DNA of 64,000 nucleotides from CAZEQK01 sp964514395. Lineage in GTDB: Bacteria; Bacillota; Bacilli; Tepidibacillales; Tepidibacillaceae. The notes below the pieces were generated by a model. It did not search any database and was not told the origin of the DNA. It saw only the letters and a list, made by a program, of their open reading frames with translations. The translations under genes and the position numbers were made by a program. Shown here piece after piece: positions 62,146 to 64,000 of this stretch; positions within the stretch are counted from its first letter, which is position 1, and each line of letters starts with the position of its first letter. The stretch is taken from contig CAZEQK010000006.1 in the NCBI GenBank assembly GCA_964514395.1, positions 50,098 through 114,097 of the forward strand, in the 5' to 3' direction.

Positions 62146-62880
62146 CTACAAATGGGAATCTAATTTAATTTGGATAAACTTTTTTGTGAAGTCATGCTTT
62201 GGATGATTAAATAATTCCTCCGTCACCCCTTGTTCAATTAATGCACCAGCTTTTAGCACCCAAGTATATTGTCCCATTTTTCTTGCCTGTGCAATATTAT
62301 GGGTAACCCATAATATTGTTTTTTTGGATTCATCATGAAGATTTTTGATCAGCTTCTCTATTTCCGCTGTACTTTCTGGATCTAAAGATGCTGTCACTTC
62401 ATCCAATAGTAGTACCTCTGGATGATTGGCTAATGTCCTAGCCAAAGAAACCTTCTGCTTTTCTCCACCTGACAATGTTAGTGCTTCCTTGTCCATATAT
62501 GTCCTTGGTAGTCCCACTCTTGTTAATAAATTTTCTACCTCTTTCTCACTCATTGTTTCATGGTACAGACTTGGCCCAAGCACAATATTATCCCTTACAC
62601 TCCCTTTTATCATGGTTGGTAGCTGAAACACCATCCCAATTTTCCTTCTTAGCTGTAATACATCTATTTCAAAAAATGGAGTTTCTTTATAAAGAATCAT
62701 CCCCTCATCAGGATCAATCATTCGATTAAGTAAGGATAACAAAGTACTTTTACCAGAACCTGATGGTCCTATCATTGTAATAAATTCTCCGTCCAATACT
62801 TTGGCAGATATACCCTTTAATATCTGCGCACCCTTCTCATCATTTCTTTTCACGTTTTCTATTGCTATCAATTCAGTCAT
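62146..62880 (-). CDS. FetA-type ABC ATPase
   Basis: 244 residues. Walker A GPSGSGKSTL, signature LSGGEKQKVSLA, Walker B VLLLDEVTASLDP, switch TH. It pairs with the FetB-like permease downstream. It starts 18 bases after the HAD gene, so the three are one operon. Confidence 0.9.
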   Translation of the reverse strand: MTELIAIENVKRNDEKGAQILKGISAKVLDGEFITMIGPSGSGKSTLLSLLNRMIDPDEGMILYKETPFFEIDVLQLRRKIGMVFQLPTMIKGSVRDNIVLGPSLYHETMSEKEVENLLTRVGLPRTYMDKEALTLSGGEKQKVSLARTLANHPEVLLLDEVTASLDPESTAEIEKLIKNLHDESKKTILWVTHNIAQARKMGQYTWVLKAGALIEQGVTEELFNHPKHDFTKKFIQIKLDSHL

Positions 62881-62898
62881 GATAACCCCTCGTTTTTT

Positions 62899-63369
62899 TT
62901 ACATTCTTAATGTTGCAATTAATCTATTTTGCTTCAAAATCAAATCTAAACCATCATTGATATGATTGACAACAATATCACTTTTCATCATAGAAGAAAA
63001 AGCACACCCTTCATGACCAACCACAGCGATAGCAAGATTAGCTTCTTCAAACATCCATTCGTCATTCACACCATTTCCTATTGCAATGACACCTTCTGAA
63101 CCTAATCCTTGTATAAATCTCTTTTTCTCATTTAATTGATTCTCTTTACCTATGATAGATACCTTAAGGGGTAATCCCTCAGATTCCTGATTTACACTAC
63201 CGTTCGTATCAGCAGTCACCACATATACGTTCAACCAATTCGCTATCTCTACTATTCGTTCTCTCACACCATCAATGATCACCCCATCTTGGGCAATGGT
63301 TCCATTGAAATCCAACACTAAATGCTTAACAACCAGTGTGTTTCTTCCTGGTATGTTTATATCCATCAT
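62899..63369 (-). CDS. HAD-family soluble phosphatase/ATPase-like protein
   Basis: 156 residues: motif I LDFNGTIAQDG (DFNGT), a Thr motif II in VVTADT, and motif IV GNGVNDEWMF. It resembles the P-domain of P-type ATPases freed from its membrane part. GGAGGATGG lies before ATG 63369 (63366 alternative). First gene of the fet operon; substrate unknown. Confidence 0.8.
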   Translation of the reverse strand: MMDINIPGRNTLVVKHLVLDFNGTIAQDGVIIDGVRERIVEIANWLNVYVVTADTNGSVNQESEGLPLKVSIIGKENQLNEKKRFIQGLGSEGVIAIGNGVNDEWMFEEANLAIAVVGHEGCAFSSMMKSDIVVNHINDGLDLILKQNRLIATLRM

Positions 63370-63490
63370 CCATCCTCCTCATTGGCAATATATTGTATTT
63401 CCTTTACGCTTGTTTTTATTTTATACAATTAACACATATTAAATAAAGCCGAACTTTATTTATAAGATTTTCAAAGGGAGGAGCAACATC

Positions 63491-63919
63491 ATGTTTTCTT
63501 TTCGAGGAGATGCACATAAATTTTATTTACGAATAAAAAATAGCGTCAATAAAAAACAATCAGTTAGTAGCCTAAAGGAAATAGCAGAAATCAAGGAGAT
63601 TAAAAGCTTTTACCAAGAACTATCCGTTACAGACCTAACAAATATCCGCTATAGAATGATAAAAGAACATAACGGCTCAGGTATCATACCTTTAATTTTT
63701 GGTTCTCTCCCATGGTTAGGTTTTATCTTTTCAAAGCAATTACAAACCCTTCTCTTCATAGATGGAGCATACTTATGGGCATGGTTTCTTATTGGATACT
63801 CTCTTATTTTATCGATTGGCTTAATCTTACACTATCGAGAAAAAGCATGGACATCCATTCACCTCGAGCTACTTGATGATGTAATTAATGAAAAGCAAAA
63901 GCATAGCGGTAAAAATTAA
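63491..63919 (+). CDS. Unknown two-helix membrane protein
   Basis: 142 residues. A basic and charged N-terminal ~65 residues, two helices (~66-85 and ~92-112), then a charged tail. GGGAGGAGC precedes ATG 63491. I recognise no family. The remaining 80 bases to the window end hold no gene. Confidence 0.65.
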   Translation: MFSFRGDAHKFYLRIKNSVNKKQSVSSLKEIAEIKEIKSFYQELSVTDLTNIRYRMIKEHNGSGIIPLIFGSLPWLGFIFSKQLQTLLFIDGAYLWAWFLIGYSLILSIGLILHYREKAWTSIHLELLDDVINEKQKHSGKN

Positions 63920-64000
63920 ATACTTTGGATTTTAAACCAATGAAACATGTAGAAAAATATCGTTCTTCTATGGGTAGTCCTACCCTTGTTTACCGTATGG

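Overview
The window looks like a chromosome segment of a low-GC Gram-positive bacterium of the order Bacillales. The evidence is AT-rich DNA with strong GGAGG ribosome sites, a sufCDSUB operon in the Firmicute order, an S-box (SAM-I) riboswitch before metNIQ, a FapR operator before fabI, and YqgQ, PlsY and pyruvate carboxylase genes. I cannot name a species. The first ~575 bases are clearly richer in G+C (about 60% in the first 60 bases) and meet the AT-rich DNA inside a broken phzF-like gene, so they come from another source or from an assembly join.

Layout. 1-950: GC-rich fragment and truncated phzF. 1072-3495: MarR regulator plus a DrrAB-type ABC exporter. 3508-5742: a broken ferritin-like (DUF2202-like) gene and an APC permease. 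5789-9566: the lysogeny module of a decayed prophage or related element (Cro-like and CI-like regulators around three 13-bp operators, a Com-like zinc finger, small genes, a tyrosine integrase) ending at the 3' end of sufB. 9567-14886: suf Fe-S operon with an IscR type-1-like box over its promoter. 15091-15741: truncated IS3-family element. 15791-21258: thioredoxin-reductase-like protein, DUF1802, a WG-repeat pseudogene, PspC protein, a pseudo-HtrA with a copper-amine-oxidase-like N-domain, and an M48 protease. 21313-24177: metNIQ under SAM riboswitch control. 24218-35795: metabolic and envelope genes (Spx/ArsC-like, DUF1028, ferritin-like, HD, MFS, M42, C39, YkoF-like, methyltransferase, polysaccharide deacetylase, DUF2797, plsY). 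35976-40833: a small-protein and subtilisin cluster, an MFS transporter and an SDR enzyme.

40982-42186 is the most interesting piece: an 18-codon leader ORF whose last codons are an anti-Shine-Dalgarno sequence able to pair with its own ribosome site and with that of the next gene, a 351-residue RsgA-type ribosome GTPase. This looks like a translational attenuator. 42278-47230: SIMPL protein, MFS, FMN reductase, and a GAF kinase/LuxR regulator pair. 47353-50745: tatA, yqgQ and a Fur-box-controlled feoAB operon with two small membrane proteins, the tatA-to-feo tail being flanked by a 25-bp inverted repeat. 50898-54070: an OmpR-type two-component system next to a secreted, Met-rich, tandem-repeat protein. 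54225-64000: fabI, pyc, a RocB-like peptidase, an FlK-like thioesterase, fetAB and a HAD protein.

Many genes are decayed (phzF, DUF2202-like, phage HTH, IS3 orfA, WG-repeat, PaaI), so this stretch is undergoing gene loss. No rRNA, tRNA or CRISPR array was seen.
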